Notes under the pieces: model-generated | Told to the model about the DNA's origin: nothing | Seen by the model: only the letters and a program-made list of their open reading frames with translations | The model's database searches: none | Shown here: positions 11,590-22,500 of the stretch, one piece after another | Layout of the letters: each line of letters opens with the position of its first letter | Position numbering within the stretch: position 1 is the first letter of the stretch | Assembly: GCA_965153455.1 (NCBI GenBank) | Contig: OZ234494.1 | Coordinates: 5,022,001-5,086,000, forward strand | DNA: 64,000 nt | Reading direction: 5' to 3' | DNA from: Sphagnum compactum | Taxonomy: Eukaryota; Bryophyta; Sphagnopsida; Sphagnales | Translations under genes and position numbers: made by a program

Positions 11590-12780
11590 TTCAAATAGAC
11601 CATTCTTTTGTGTTATGGGCGGCAAAAGACAATTGCTTTGCAACAAAGGGTTCTTAAAGCTGAGGTTTGGGCAACTGCAGAAGCATTCGCATCTATTTTG
11701 AACAAAGTTGTCATTGCTTTTGTGATGAACCAGTCACGAGGGCATTGGCTACTATTTGTGCTCTTAATACATATATCAATTTGACACTAATTTTGGAAGC
11801 TGAAATTGGACATGCTACTTATGCTTTTGGTGCTTTGAATGCATTTGATGTTGAGTTTATAATCTTTCAGAACAACATGCAAGTAAAAGTTGTTAAGGTC
11901 ATCAAACCTTTTTTGTAATTTCTACAAATTTACGATTCATAGTAGGTGCGCAATATGTTCGCCCTTATGCTTGATCCTAGGTTCAAGTCTTTGAAGGTTG
12001 TGGAAAACTATGTGAGACGTGGGGCTTATATTCGTCTTATTATAGAGTAGGATGTTAATGCAATAATCCTTCTTTTAATGATTGTGTTTGAGGTACTAAA
12101 CCCTATTGTCTAAGCATGTGCAATAGAAGTTGTTGGATTTGTTGTTGGATTTGGTGACTCTATTGAAGAAGACTATAACATATTTAATGTGGGTGCATCT
12201 ATGGACGAGTCATCACATGCACTTATTGTTGGGGAATTGGCCTTGTTCAAAAGGTTATATGTAACCCCTATTACATGTTTTGATCCTTTAGCTCGGTGGT
12301 GGATTCATGAAACCCAATTCCCAAATGTTAGCTTCTTTGTTAAACAAATATTAGGAATTTCAGGGTCACAAATTGAAACTGAACATGTGTTCAATCTTGT
12401 TGGTGTGTTCATAGCTTTGAGATGTTGTAGGTTGTAAGTGGATAATTTAGATTAAATCATCGTTGTGGTGAAGAATTGGCTTGATGATCCCTATTTGAAT
12501 TATTCATGACATAAAAATTTGATAAACTTTTAAAAGTTGAATCTTGTTGGTGAGTGTTGACAATTTTGAGACGTTGTAGGTTGCAAGGGGATACTTTAAA
12601 CTAAATCATCACCGTGATGAATAATTGGCCTGATGATCCCTATCTAAATTGTTCATGACACAAAGATTTGATAAACTTTCTAAAAGTTGAATTTTCGTTA
12701 ATTAAAGATAATTATGATTTGATTGATGAATTAAATTATTTTGAACAATTGGAGCTAGATAAGGATAAATTTGGCATTGG
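11590..12780 (+). pseudogene. Broken hAT-superfamily transposase (3' part)
   Basis: Fragments in different + strand frames read like the C-terminal half of a plant hAT transposase, in the right order. MNQSRGHWLL is near 11,730, ALNAFDVEF near 11,840, MLDPRFKSLKVVENYVRRGA near 11,970, and a hATC-like dimerisation block (WWIHETQFPNVSFFVKQILG, then a SQIETEHVFNLVG tail) at about 12,300-12,405. A tail block resembling VDNLD.IIVVKNW.DDPYLN occurs twice because of a 149-bp tandem duplication. Stops and frame changes separate the blocks, for example TAG just after the LDPRFK block, so no intact protein is possible. hAT enzymes are DDE cut-and-paste DNA transposases. I did not find terminal inverted repeats or an 8-bp target duplication. 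Confidence 0.8.
12395..12692 (+). repeat. 149-bp imperfect tandem duplication in the hAT 3' end
   Basis: GAGATGTTGTAGGTTGTAAG at 12,419 recurs as GAGACGTTGTAGGTTGCAAG at 12,568, a shift of 149 bp. The match continues through GATGATCCCTAT and ATTCATGACA to AAAAGTTGAAT at the end of each copy. The two copies differ at scattered positions, so the duplication is not recent. It repeats the coding tail of the transposase remnant. Confidence 0.85.
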
Positions 12781-13739
12781 CAAGGTGAGCTAAAAAATTA
12801 TTGTTAATTATGGGATTGCAAAACTTGAATGATAGTTTGCACTTTGCACTTCATTTTGAACTAACGATTTTGTCTTTTTATTCATGAAGAGGTTACTTGT
12901 GGAGCTCATCCACAATAGGGATGGCTTCTGTTGTGGTGTGTGTGTTTGTGGTTAGGTGGGGTGTGGCTAGGGCAAAAAACTTGTTCTGCATTGGGTAGGG
13001 TTTTTAAAAAAACCGAGGTTCAACACCCCACAAGTTGTTGATTTTTTAGATGTTTTCCAATGTTTTAGTGAGGCAGGTCTATGACTGGAAAAATTAATTC
13101 CAAAAGTTGGGAATGTATTCCTAACCTTTGTACATATTCTGTGATTATTAGTGTGAGTTTGAAAACCGAAAAATGCATATCCGTCAAATGAAAAAATAAA
13201 AATAAAAATCATATTCGACTGGTGCACTAAATTCATAAATTATTTTTTATTGTGCATATCCTTATGTTAGAATTTTAAAAAAAATAATTTCATATAGATA
13301 ACCTGAGTAATGCCCCAAATCTTCATATCCGGGCAACATTGGTTATTTCCTCATCCTCACCCATAAAACATAAAAAGCTTAAACAATGTGGAAGAGTATA
13401 GAAAGAGATTGAGTTAAATGCCATGACAAGGGTCAATCATTGTGAGTGGCCATTCAATCAAAGCGCATCATATTTCTTATATGGCCCTTTATGAGAGAGA
13501 GTTAGAGAGAGAGAGCATTATAGTATGTGCATGTATTTATGCTCAAAGTTCAAACTCAAATTTTACACTATTTATTTAAAGCCTGAGCTTCATCCAAATA
13601 ATTATTTAGAAGCCATTATAGTGCTGGTGGTGGCCCCCTTCTCTTAAGTACTCATTTGACCTAAAGGTCAATGGTGCTTGTGATTGATAAGACACTGCCA
13701 CTTTTTTGGTTGGTTGAAAGGGACACATCCCTACCTCAT
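12781..13739. other. Intergenic DNA, no gene seen
   Basis: Short frames only, with a small (GA)n tract near 13,493-13,517. No family is recognised. Confidence 0.5.
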
Positions 13740-14590
13740 CCAATCCAGACATGTTCATCCAATTGGGTGCACATTATCTTTCATCCATAATATGTTCATC
13801 CATTTAGGGACACATCCCTCCCTCATCCATAATATGTTCATCCATTTAGGGACACATCCCTCCCTCATCCATATGTGTTCATCCATGTAGGGACACATCC
13901 CTCCCTCATCATATATGTTCATCCATTTAGGGACACATCCCTCCCTCATCCATATATGTTCATCCATGTAGGGACACATCCCTCCCTCATCCATATATGT
14001 TCATCCATTTAGGGACACACACCTTCCCTTATCCATATATGTTCATCCATTTAAGGACACATCCCTCCCTCATCCATATATGTTCATCCATTTGGGGAGA
14101 CATCCCTCCCTCATCCATATATGTTCATCCATTTAGGGACACACACCCTCCCTTATCCATATATGTTCATCCATTTAAGGACACATCCCTCCCTCATCCA
14201 TATATGTTCATCCATTTGGGGACACAGCCTTCCCTCATCCATATATGTTCATCCATTTAGGGACACATCCTCCTTCATCCATATATGTTCGTCCATTTGG
14301 GGACACATCCCTCCCTCTTCCATATATGTTCGTCCATTTGGGGACACATCCCTCCCTCTTCCATATATGTTCATCCATTTGGGGACACATACCTCCTTCA
14401 TCGATATATGTTCATCCATTTAAGGACACATCCCTCCCTCATCCATATATGTTCATCCATTTAGGGACACATCCTGCCTCATCCATATTTGTCCATCCAT
14501 TTGGGGACATATCCCTCCCTCATCCACATCTATTCATCCATTTAGGGACACATCCTGCCTCATCCATATATGTTCATCCATTTTCAGGCT
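13740..14590. repeat. 41-bp minisatellite, about 20 units, just upstream of the LepA gene
   Basis: The unit contains ATATGTTCATCCATTTAGGG followed by ACACATCCCTCCCTCATCC. Starts of ATCCATTT/ATCCATGTA at 13,921, 13,962 and 14,003 give an exact 41-bp period that holds to about 14,575. Variants include TTTGGGGACA, TTTAAGGACA and GTTCGTCC. Because 41 is not a multiple of three, each frame shows the repeat in rotating registers. Several overlapping frames of 80-150 codons result; none is protein-like. The array ends about 270 bp before the LepA start codon, so it probably abuts or lies in the promoter or leader. The sub-motif TTCATCCATT is the reverse complement of AATGGATGAA in the 1.07-kb minisatellite. 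Confidence 0.95.
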
Positions 14591-14850
14591 CATCCTCCCT
14601 TCCTTTTGTTTCCTTGGTTTGTGGAATTGTGGAGTTGTTGCGAATGAACGGCGTTGCATCAAAGCTTCGGAGCTCGCACTCCACCACCACTGGGCCGTAA
14701 AGAAGAAGAAGGGCAGCAAAGTGCAGGATGCATGGAGGAGGAGCCTGAACAGCACAAGAGCAAGTGCATAAGCTTTTGCACAAAAAGAAAGAGTGGGGGA
14801 TTGAATGATTGATTGATTGTGCAGTCAGTGGATTGACAGCAGCAGCAGCA

Positions 14851-17136
14851 ATGGCAGTGTCAGCTTCCTGCACCACTTTACTCTGCAATTTCCACTCCTC
14901 GACTGTTGCTTCTCTCTCCCCATCACTTTGTGTAGCAGAAAGCTCCTCCTCACGTCCCTTTTCTCTCAATTCGTGCTTAACTTCTTCTTCTGCAGCAGCA
15001 TGTGGTGGCAGCAGACGTGCTAGTATAGTGGGTCATTGCTTTTGTAGGAGTAGGAGTAAAAACAGGTGGCTCCTGGCATCTTCGGAATTTTTTGGAGCCT
15101 TTACTGAAGGTGGGTTTTGCCTGCGAGAGTGGAACCTGAGATGGGTGGTGGTCCAGAAGAGACCTAACCCTAATTTAGGGTTTAAGATTCGAGCTACCGG
15201 CAGCACAATTGAGGCAAAGCCTGCCAACAATATGCCTAATGAGCCCTCTTCCTCTTCCTCCTCCTCCTCAGAGAATAATAATGGGACTGCTGAAGGTGTG
15301 GATAATGGTAAAGATAGACTTGCCAAAGTGCCAGTTGCAAACATCCGGAATTTCTCCATCATTGCGCATATAGATCATGGGAAGTCTACCTTGGCTGACA
15401 AATTGTTGCAATCCACGGGTACTGTTCTGGCAAGGGACATGAAGGAGCAGTTTCTTGACAACATGGACCTTGAGAGGGAGAGGGGCATCACCATCAAGCT
15501 CCAGGCTGCTAGGATGCGATATGTGGATAAAACCGGGGAGCCCTACTGTCTGAATTTGATTGATACCCCAGGTCATGTCGATTTCTCCTATGAGGTTTCT
15601 AGGTCTTTAGCTGCTTGTGAGGGTGCCCTCCTGGTGGTGGATGCGTCGCAGGGTGTGGAGGCTCAGACACTTGCCAATGTGTATCTTGCACTGGAATCGA
15701 ATCTAGAGATCATCCCAGTGTTGAATAAGATTGATCTTCCAGGAGCAGATCCAGAGCGCATCCGGAAGGAGATTGAGGAAATCATAGGGTTGGATTGTAG
15801 TGAAGCAATTCTCTGCTCTGCAAAGGAGGGTATAGGCATTTCGGAGATTTTGGAGTCAATTGTAAAGAAAGTACCTCCCCCCAAAGACACAACAAAAGAA
15901 CCCCTCAGAGCCCTCATATTTGATTCATACTATGATCAATACCGGGGAGTCATAGTGTACTTTAGGGTTATGGATGGGAAGGTCAAAGAAGGGGATGTTG
16001 TGCAGTTTATGGCAAGTGGGAAAGAGTATGAGGTTGCAGAGGTGGGTGTGTTGTCTCCAGTGCAAATGCCTGTCAAGGAGCTCTTTGCTGGGGAGGTAGG
16101 TTACTTAGCAGCTTCAATTCGCTCCGTTGCTGATGCTAGGGTAGGGGACACCATCACCTTGAGCAGGGCAAAAGCTGAGAAAGCTCTTCCTGGTTATCAA
16201 GAAGCTACTCCCATGGTGTTTTGTGGGCTTTTCCCAGTTGACGCTGATCAGTTTGCAGAGCTCCGAGAAGCATTGGAGAGATTGCAGCTCAACGATGCAG
16301 CACTTCAGTTTGAGCCTGAAACATCGAGTGCCATGGGATTTGGGTTCCGATGTGGTTTTCTGGGGCTTCTTCACATGGACATAGTGCAGGAAAGGCTGGA
16401 GAGAGAGTACAATCTTAATCTTATCACCACTGCTCCTAGTGTTGTCTATCGTGTCCACTGTGTAGATGGCTCAGTAGTGGAGTGTTCAAATCCTTCAGCA
16501 TTGCCTGAGGCAGGCAAACGGAAGGAAATTGAGGAACCTTATGTGAGAATCGAGCTATTGACGCCAAAAGACTACATTGGGTCACTGATGGAACTGGCAC
16601 AAGAAAGACGGGGAGAATTTAAAGAGATGAAGTTCATCACAGAGAATCGTGCCTCCCTTGTGTATTCTCTTCCCTTGGGTGAGATGGTAGGGGATTTCTT
16701 TGACCAGCTGAAGTCACGAAGCAAGGGCTATGCAAGCATGGAATACTCTGTCACAGGATACAAAGAATCAAAATTGGTGAGACTTGATATTTTGATCAAT
16801 GAAGAGATTGTTGACCCCCTGGCAGTTATAGTTCATAGGGATAAGGCCTATGCTGTTGGGCGTGCGCTCACACAGAAGCTGAAGAAACTCATACCCCGTC
16901 AACTTTTTAAGATTCCCATCCAAGCCTGCATTGGTTCAAAGGTGATCGCAAGTGAGGCTATAACTCCCATGCGGAAAGATGTGCTTGCCAAGTGCTATGG
17001 TGGTGACATCACCCGCAAGAAGAAGTTGCTGAAGAAGCAAGCAGAGGGCAAAAAGCGCATGAAGTCAGTGGGTAGGGTAGAAGTGCCTCAAGATGCCTTC
17101 ATGGCTATTCTTCGCCTGGAAAAGGAAGTTGTGTAA
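14851..17136 (+). CDS. LEPA: Translation factor GUF1/LepA (EF4) homologue, predicted chloroplast, single exon
   Basis: A 761-residue translational GTPase. LepA/EF4 binds ribosomes and is linked to back-translocation and efficient translation; the plastid form supports chloroplast protein synthesis. The first 110 or so residues are rich in Ser/Ala/Thr and poor in acid, as in a plastid transit peptide, followed by a Ser-run linker. The GTPase core then shows G1 AHIDHGKST (residues 172-180), G2 RERGITI, G3 DTPGHVDF, G4 NKID and G5 SAK. Later come EF4-typical strings including [20 protein letters not shown] and a C-terminal domain ending [18 protein letters not shown]. The frame is open 14 codons further up, but only through a TTG at 14,809. 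The first in-frame ATG is 14,851, in the good context AGCAGCAATGGC, so I start there. There is no intron in 2.3 kb. Plastid rather than mitochondrial location is inferred from the leader. Confidence 0.95.
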   Translation: MAVSASCTTLLCNFHSSTVASLSPSLCVAESSSSRPFSLNSCLTSSSAAACGGSRRASIVGHCFCRSRSKNRWLLASSEFFGAFTEGGFCLREWNLRWVVVQKRPNPNLGFKIRATGSTIEAKPANNMPNEPSSSSSSSSENNNGTAEGVDNGKDRLAKVPVANIRNFSIIAHIDHGKSTLADKLLQSTGTVLARDMKEQFLDNMDLERERGITIKLQAARMRYVDKTGEPYCLNLIDTPGHVDFSYEVSRSLAACEGALLVVDASQGVEAQTLANVYLALESNLEIIPVLNKIDLPGADPERIRKEIEEIIGLDCSEAILCSAKEGIGISEILESIVKKVPPPKDTTKEPLRALIFDSYYDQYRGVIVYFRVMDGKVKEGDVVQFMASGKEYEVAEVGVLSPVQMPVKELFAGEVGYLAASIRSVADARVGDTITLSRAKAEKALPGYQEATPMVFCGLFPVDADQFAELREALERLQLNDAALQFEPETSSAMGFGFRCGFLGLLHMDIVQERLEREYNLNLITTAPSVVYRVHCVDGSVVECSNPSALPEAGKRKEIEEPYVRIELLTPKDYIGSLMELAQERRGEFKEMKFITENRASLVYSLPLGEMVGDFFDQLKSRSKGYASMEYSVTGYKESKLVRLDILINEEIVDPLAVIVHRDKAYAVGRALTQKLKKLIPRQLFKIPIQACIGSKVIASEAITPMRKDVLAKCYGGDITRKKKLLKKQAEGKKRMKSVGRVEVPQDAFMAILRLEKEVV

Positions 17137-18550
17137 ATTACCAGTGTATTGTAACATACAACTGGAGGCAAATTTGTTCATCATTTACTTAGTTCCGTCT
17201 TAGGACTATCCAAAGCAATTGGAGCTTGAAGGTTGGGGAATGCATATAGGTGGATCTTCCTTTCTAAATTGCTGTCATACTCTCCAGATTGAGATCTCAT
17301 TTGTATTTGAAGTCAACAGAACTCCGTAGGCCTGTGGAGCATAAATCACTAACTCTGCAGTGGAAAATGTATGTTTTTTTTGCTTCAGTGTTGAGTGACA
17401 TTCTTGCAAATGAACTGTGTAAGACAGTCCTGTGTCATCATATGTGATCAAATTCTGTTTTTACATCCTCTTGAAGGTACTGTTGAGTTCCACACTGCTG
17501 GAGTAGTCCAAATAGAATCAGGAATATGTCCTAGGCTTCCAGTCAATCCCAGACAATTTCTGGAGCTCCTTTACATAGGTCACTTGGGAATCTTGGTTTC
17601 TGTGAGTTTTAGACACAGACCCAAACTTGTGTGATCAGGGATTTCCATTATTGACTTGGTTGAAAGCTCCATATACAGATGTTTATATTATTTTTTGCTT
17701 TAAGATGCTGAGCAGATTCTTATATAATTATCTACACCCAATGTCAGGAGCTGATGCAATGAGGGTGGAAGTAAAGGCAGCTAGTCACTTCCATTCAGGA
17801 TGAAAGTGATGGTCTGATATGTGAGTGACAAGGTTATGACTGCACTCGTTCTTCTAATGTTTGTTTTGGTTTGACCTTCAACTTGTTTTGTTGGATTTTT
17901 CTCTGCAGTCTCATTGATACATTCCACCCAAGCTTAGCCAACATAAGCTTGGACTTTACAGGATCTTAGAAGAGCTATGCTATCTGCCAATCACCATGTC
18001 TACTTCAGGCTTTGAAGGGATCAAGCCATCATGACAGGAGCTGTAGACCACTCCCTCAGCCCTATTGACACTTGCTCTGTCCATCTTGAATCAATGACAT
18101 CCTTCTGTTACAAGGCGCACCTCTCAGGCGGGCTTCTGTGAAACGCCTCCGGGTAGTGTATATCATGACATAACTTTCTGTAAAATCAGCCAATTTTTGA
18201 ACTTCTGTTCTCCTCCCTCTTGTGTAAATAGTGATTGATTTGTTCAATGAGAAGTGAGCTTCACATGAATGTTCCAGGGTTCTTAGTTGGAAAGTCTTGT
18301 AACAGCATCGGACACAGGTCTCCAGTTTCATCACAATGGGTTCTCTGCCTAGGTTTCCTGCCAAGTTGTATTATTGTGTGCCTTGTTTCTGCACAATGGA
18401 TCAGTAGATACAAAACCCTGACACATGCGCTTCTTATAAGCGTCTGTGACAGATCCATAGCCTTTTGGTGGGCCTGCCAGGATTATTCAATCTGCTTCAG
18501 CTCTGTTGACAGTCCTGTCTTTTGACTGGTGAGTATGAGAGGGTTTAGTG
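17137..18550 (+). other. LepA downstream region / probable 3' UTR and flank
   Basis: The DNA after the LepA stop is less AT-rich than the deeper intergenic parts, and its first few hundred bases are probably 3' UTR. I see no canonical AATAAA close to the stop. Frames of 79-100 codons on both strands have no recognised family, and the plus and minus ones overlap, so none is called. A spliced 3' UTR or a neighbouring non-coding transcript cannot be excluded. Confidence 0.35.
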
Positions 18551-18610
18551 TTAGGGCTGTCTTCTTGATCTGATTGCTAGATTTCATAGCACGGATGGGA
18601 TACTTTTGAG

Positions 18611-19027
18611 GTGCAATGCCAAATGACAAAATCAGGAGATAGTCTTCTCATGAAGTTAAACATGCATAGATCACAAGCCATAGCAGTGGGAGGGATCTTC
18701 AGGGATACAAAGGGTTCTCCAAAGACACTAGGAAATTTCTCGAAGTGCATTCCATTTATTGTGCTCACAACCCTTTGCAATATGCAGATGGGCTTTGTGC
18801 AAATTATGTATTCATGGCCAAATATGACTTTGCATATGACTGGACAAATACTTGCGAGCTTGTTAAACGAGGGCTACCCTGACATATCCCTCCTAAAGAG
18901 GAACACAAGGTGAAGGATCGAGTTCAAACAATACCTGAACAATCCACACCCTAGCAGCCAGATTTCTAATCTCTCTGGAGATTCACCACTAGAACTTGTT
19001 GAATTGGACGAGCTAGACCCAGCATGA
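18611..19027 (+). other. Unidentified coding-like segment
   Basis: A 100-codon frame (18,611-18,913) is followed, in a different frame, by a stretch reading QYLNNPHPSSQISNLS and then ELVELDELDPA before TGA at 19,025-19,027. The second stretch has a balanced, acidic, protein-like composition unlike nearby AT-rich noise. It might be the last exon of an unrecognised gene or a decayed fragment. I cannot assign a family, and no start or splice structure is convincing. Confidence 0.2.
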
Positions 19028-19319
19028 GCAAAAGAAAAGAAGAGGAAGATCATAGTTTTTCTGCCACAAGGAGTTCCTTTCCTGATGATTAAATACCACA
19101 AATTAGAAGTTGAATATTTTTCTTTGATCTGTTGGAAAATTCAATCCATTCAAAAACATATGTTTTGCTAGTCACCAATGGGGGCAATGAGATGCAAATC
19201 CAATCCATGTTTTAACAAGTTGAATTATAAACTTGAAATGCTTATAGGAGAATCACTAGATGCACAAGACAACGTGCAACCAATTAGTGGCACCCGTTGC
19301 TTTTGGTGAGAACAACATT

Positions 19320-19545
19320 GAATTAAGATAAATTTTTCAACTTTGGCGATTGTGTTTATGATTTCCCAAAGGGATGAAATCTCATTTCGGAACAAACATT
19401 GGTTTGGCCCTTATCAAATTCAATATCATTTACTTAACAATTCTACATTATTAATTACATTGTATATGTTTGACCTATATCCTATACTAGTTAATGTCAA
19501 TAAACTAAAATTGAATAGGTTTGTTGAACAAGTAGTTGCTTAGCT
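19320..19545 (+). pseudogene. Possible Ty3/gypsy polyprotein C-terminal remnant
   Basis: The + frame near 19,343-19,543 reads HWFGPYQIQYHLLNN and later LVNVNKLKLNRFVEQV. A W-x-GP-x-x-IQY-LPNN block followed by a VNINKLKP-YRF block is the kind of string seen downstream of integrase in plant Ty3/gypsy polyproteins. It has no upstream integrase, protease or reverse transcriptase in view and no LTR that I could find. I treat it as a short relic. The family assignment rests on pattern memory only. Confidence 0.4.
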
Positions 19546-22500
19546 TGTTACATAACACCACTTATTGTTACCCAAACTATTTCATAAGAAACTACACAAG
19601 TTGTTTTTCAACCTATCATGACACAACCAAAATATTGGCAAAAGCCTATTATTTAGGGTTTTATATACTTGTCAAGGATGATTATTATAAGAACTTGAGA
19701 AAATGTTAGTTTGCTATCATTATTTTCCAAACTGCAAGGAGATATTCATCATAACCCACTAACTATCATAATGGACACTAACCCATTAGTAGCCCATGTG
19801 TGTGTAGTTAAGGTGACAACTATGAAGTATAACCCTAAGACATCTTCTTTTAATGAAGCTGACCTAATAAGGGAACAAACAAAAAACCTAAATAGAAATA
19901 GTTGCAATAGTTCAAGCCATAATTTCATAATTAATTGTCATAGTAATTGTATCAAAGGTGGTTGACTTATTTCTTTCAGTCATTTTTTTTCTTTCCAAGC
20001 TCCAACATGAATGGAGAAAATACAATAGATGACGTATTTAGTTAATTTTGGAAATTTAAAATTTCAATATTAGTAAATGACCATTTGGTGATTTGAAATT
20101 TGAAAAAAAAAAAATTGATTTGGGGGCCATCATACGATGTAACAATATATATTAGTAATTTGTTTTCCTAAATAGATGATCCAACAAATGGATGTTTCCA
20201 ATGTTTTTGTTTCAAGTTCAATAGAAAACTTGAAACAAAACTAATAGTTTAGTTTAGAATTAACTAAATACATGTTATAAACAATATTAAATGCATCATA
20301 AGAAAAATAAATTAAGAGAGTGGATGAGTTTACTCACATACCCGAAGTGCAACTCCTTAATGCAAAGTAGTAAACATCACGACCATTGTTGCAACCATCA
20401 TTGATATGGGTGGTCTTTATGGAAGATTTTTGCACAAGCACAATGTAAAATGTAAATTTGTATTTCAATCTTGGAAAAACCACGCAAATGAAGTAATGCA
20501 CCACCATAAAAAATTGTAAACCAATCCAAAAACTATGATTCTTCCAATCCTAGTAAAAACGTAACATGGCTAGGCCAACTTGTGTAGTCACATGTTAAGG
20601 ACACCTAAAAATCACCATCATTGGTGTAGTAAGCAACATGTTCACCTTTCAACATTTGAGGTGGGGATGATTTGATAAATGAATAGGTCATTCACCAACA
20701 ATTTCAAATGAAAATTATTTTGTTATAATTAATCTTGAGCTGCAACTTGTAATGACTTTGGCACACTTGTCTAATTCCAAAACATGTCCCTAAAATTCAA
20801 TAGGTCCTTGATGTTTAATAGTGCCACAAATTGATGACCATGCCCTAATTTTTAATTCCACCAGTCAAGTTTAATGCATTTTTTCACTTTAACATTTATT
20901 TTTATCATCTTTTTAGCTTAAGGATCCAAACAACATAAAATAGCTTAGTTTATCATCCCTTCTCACCAAATAAAAGTAGATTTTATACTTTTATATTTTA
21001 GGCCTTTTAACAATGCTAAAATTCACAGGATGTATTTATCATATTGAATAAATCATATATGATCATCCCTCATGAATTTTATTATTTGAACTATTTTATT
21101 TATTCATTGCAAGTTTATTAACATGGGATTAATATGGTACTTTTTCCAAATTAAACAATTCAAATGATCTACTAATGTGCGAGCCATCATTCGTGTAGAT
21201 ACAAAAAAATTGGAACTTTAATATTTCAATTGTGACAATATTAAGCCTTTCAAAAATAAATTTTCTTTACAAGTGAAGGTCTAAAGCATTTTAAAAAAAA
21301 ATTCTATATGCAAAATACATTTTTTGTTTATAACATGCAAACAATTAATAAATGCACAATATGTCTAGATTTCATAAATTATTCCACATCAATGTGGAAA
21401 CTTGGGTTACTTTATGCAATTAGAAAAAATATCACATTTTTTTGGAAATAGATTGAAAATATACTACAAGTGTTTAATTGATTTCTTTAATTTCTAAAAA
21501 CTTGTCCATATCACATTTGATACGTTCATGTAATTCAAAAGGTTGATTTCACTAAACACCACTTAAAGGGGTAGGTTATTAATTAATGTTTGTTTTAAAT
21601 TAATGATTAATTCTAGAATACTAGCTATTTATACTATTAGTATGGAAAGATACAATGTCCATTTTGCCACATATGAATTTTGCTAGATTTGGCTTATTCC
21701 CTTGGGACCATGCATGTTCATGATATCACCATATGAATTAAGTCCACCTATATTTGGGAGCTTTTTCATTGTAAGTGGGAACAAAGTGTGAACACCATGC
21801 AAACCCCCCACCCCCCAACTCAAAAAAGTTCAAAGATCACTTTGTGGTCACACACCACCATGCACTGGTCTTGTGCACTTTGAAAACTTGAAGGGGGTTA
21901 TGTGGAAACATTGTCACCATATGAAGGTCCCTTGAAGCTTGAAAAGTTCAACAATGCCTTTGTGAAGCACGATGACCATGCAAAGCTTGAATTGAGTTTT
22001 ATCAAAGCACCATTGCTATGCCCCCCCCCAATCCCATTTTCACACTTGTGGCAATACATCACACCTAGGGATCATTGTTTAATCCATGGTGAAAGCTAGT
22101 TAGGTGGATTGTTTATATTGTCATAGTCTTGGTGTGTACATGGATTGGAAATGAACTTAATATGTAAATTCATATTCAACATTAACATATTAAATTAATT
22201 TTGCATTTATATGGATGTTGTAATAGACTTTAGTAAGGAACATATTAGAAAATATGGATGAATTCAAAGAAAAAGAGGAAATTGATGATAATGGATTCTT
22301 GAAATAATGACACTATTATTGTTGTGCATACAAAATTTATACATGAAAAAAATATGACATCATAATATCAAAACAAATAAAAATTTCTTCAAGTTTAACA
22401 ATTTGCTTACACAATGACATTTAGTGTTTGATTATCCCCTATTAGGGAATCAAAAGCCACATAAGGCCAAAGCGAAAATGGGTATTCAAAGAATTGCTAC

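Noticed and set aside
13684-14700. Several overlapping frames of 68-151 codons in the 41-bp array
   Set aside because: They are the same repeat read in rotating registers on both strands. A 41-bp period cannot encode a constant peptide repeat in one frame.
14809-14850. Upstream extension of LepA to a TTG codon
   Set aside because: Nuclear plant genes very rarely start at TTG. The first in-frame ATG (14,851) has a good context and leaves a normal transit peptide.
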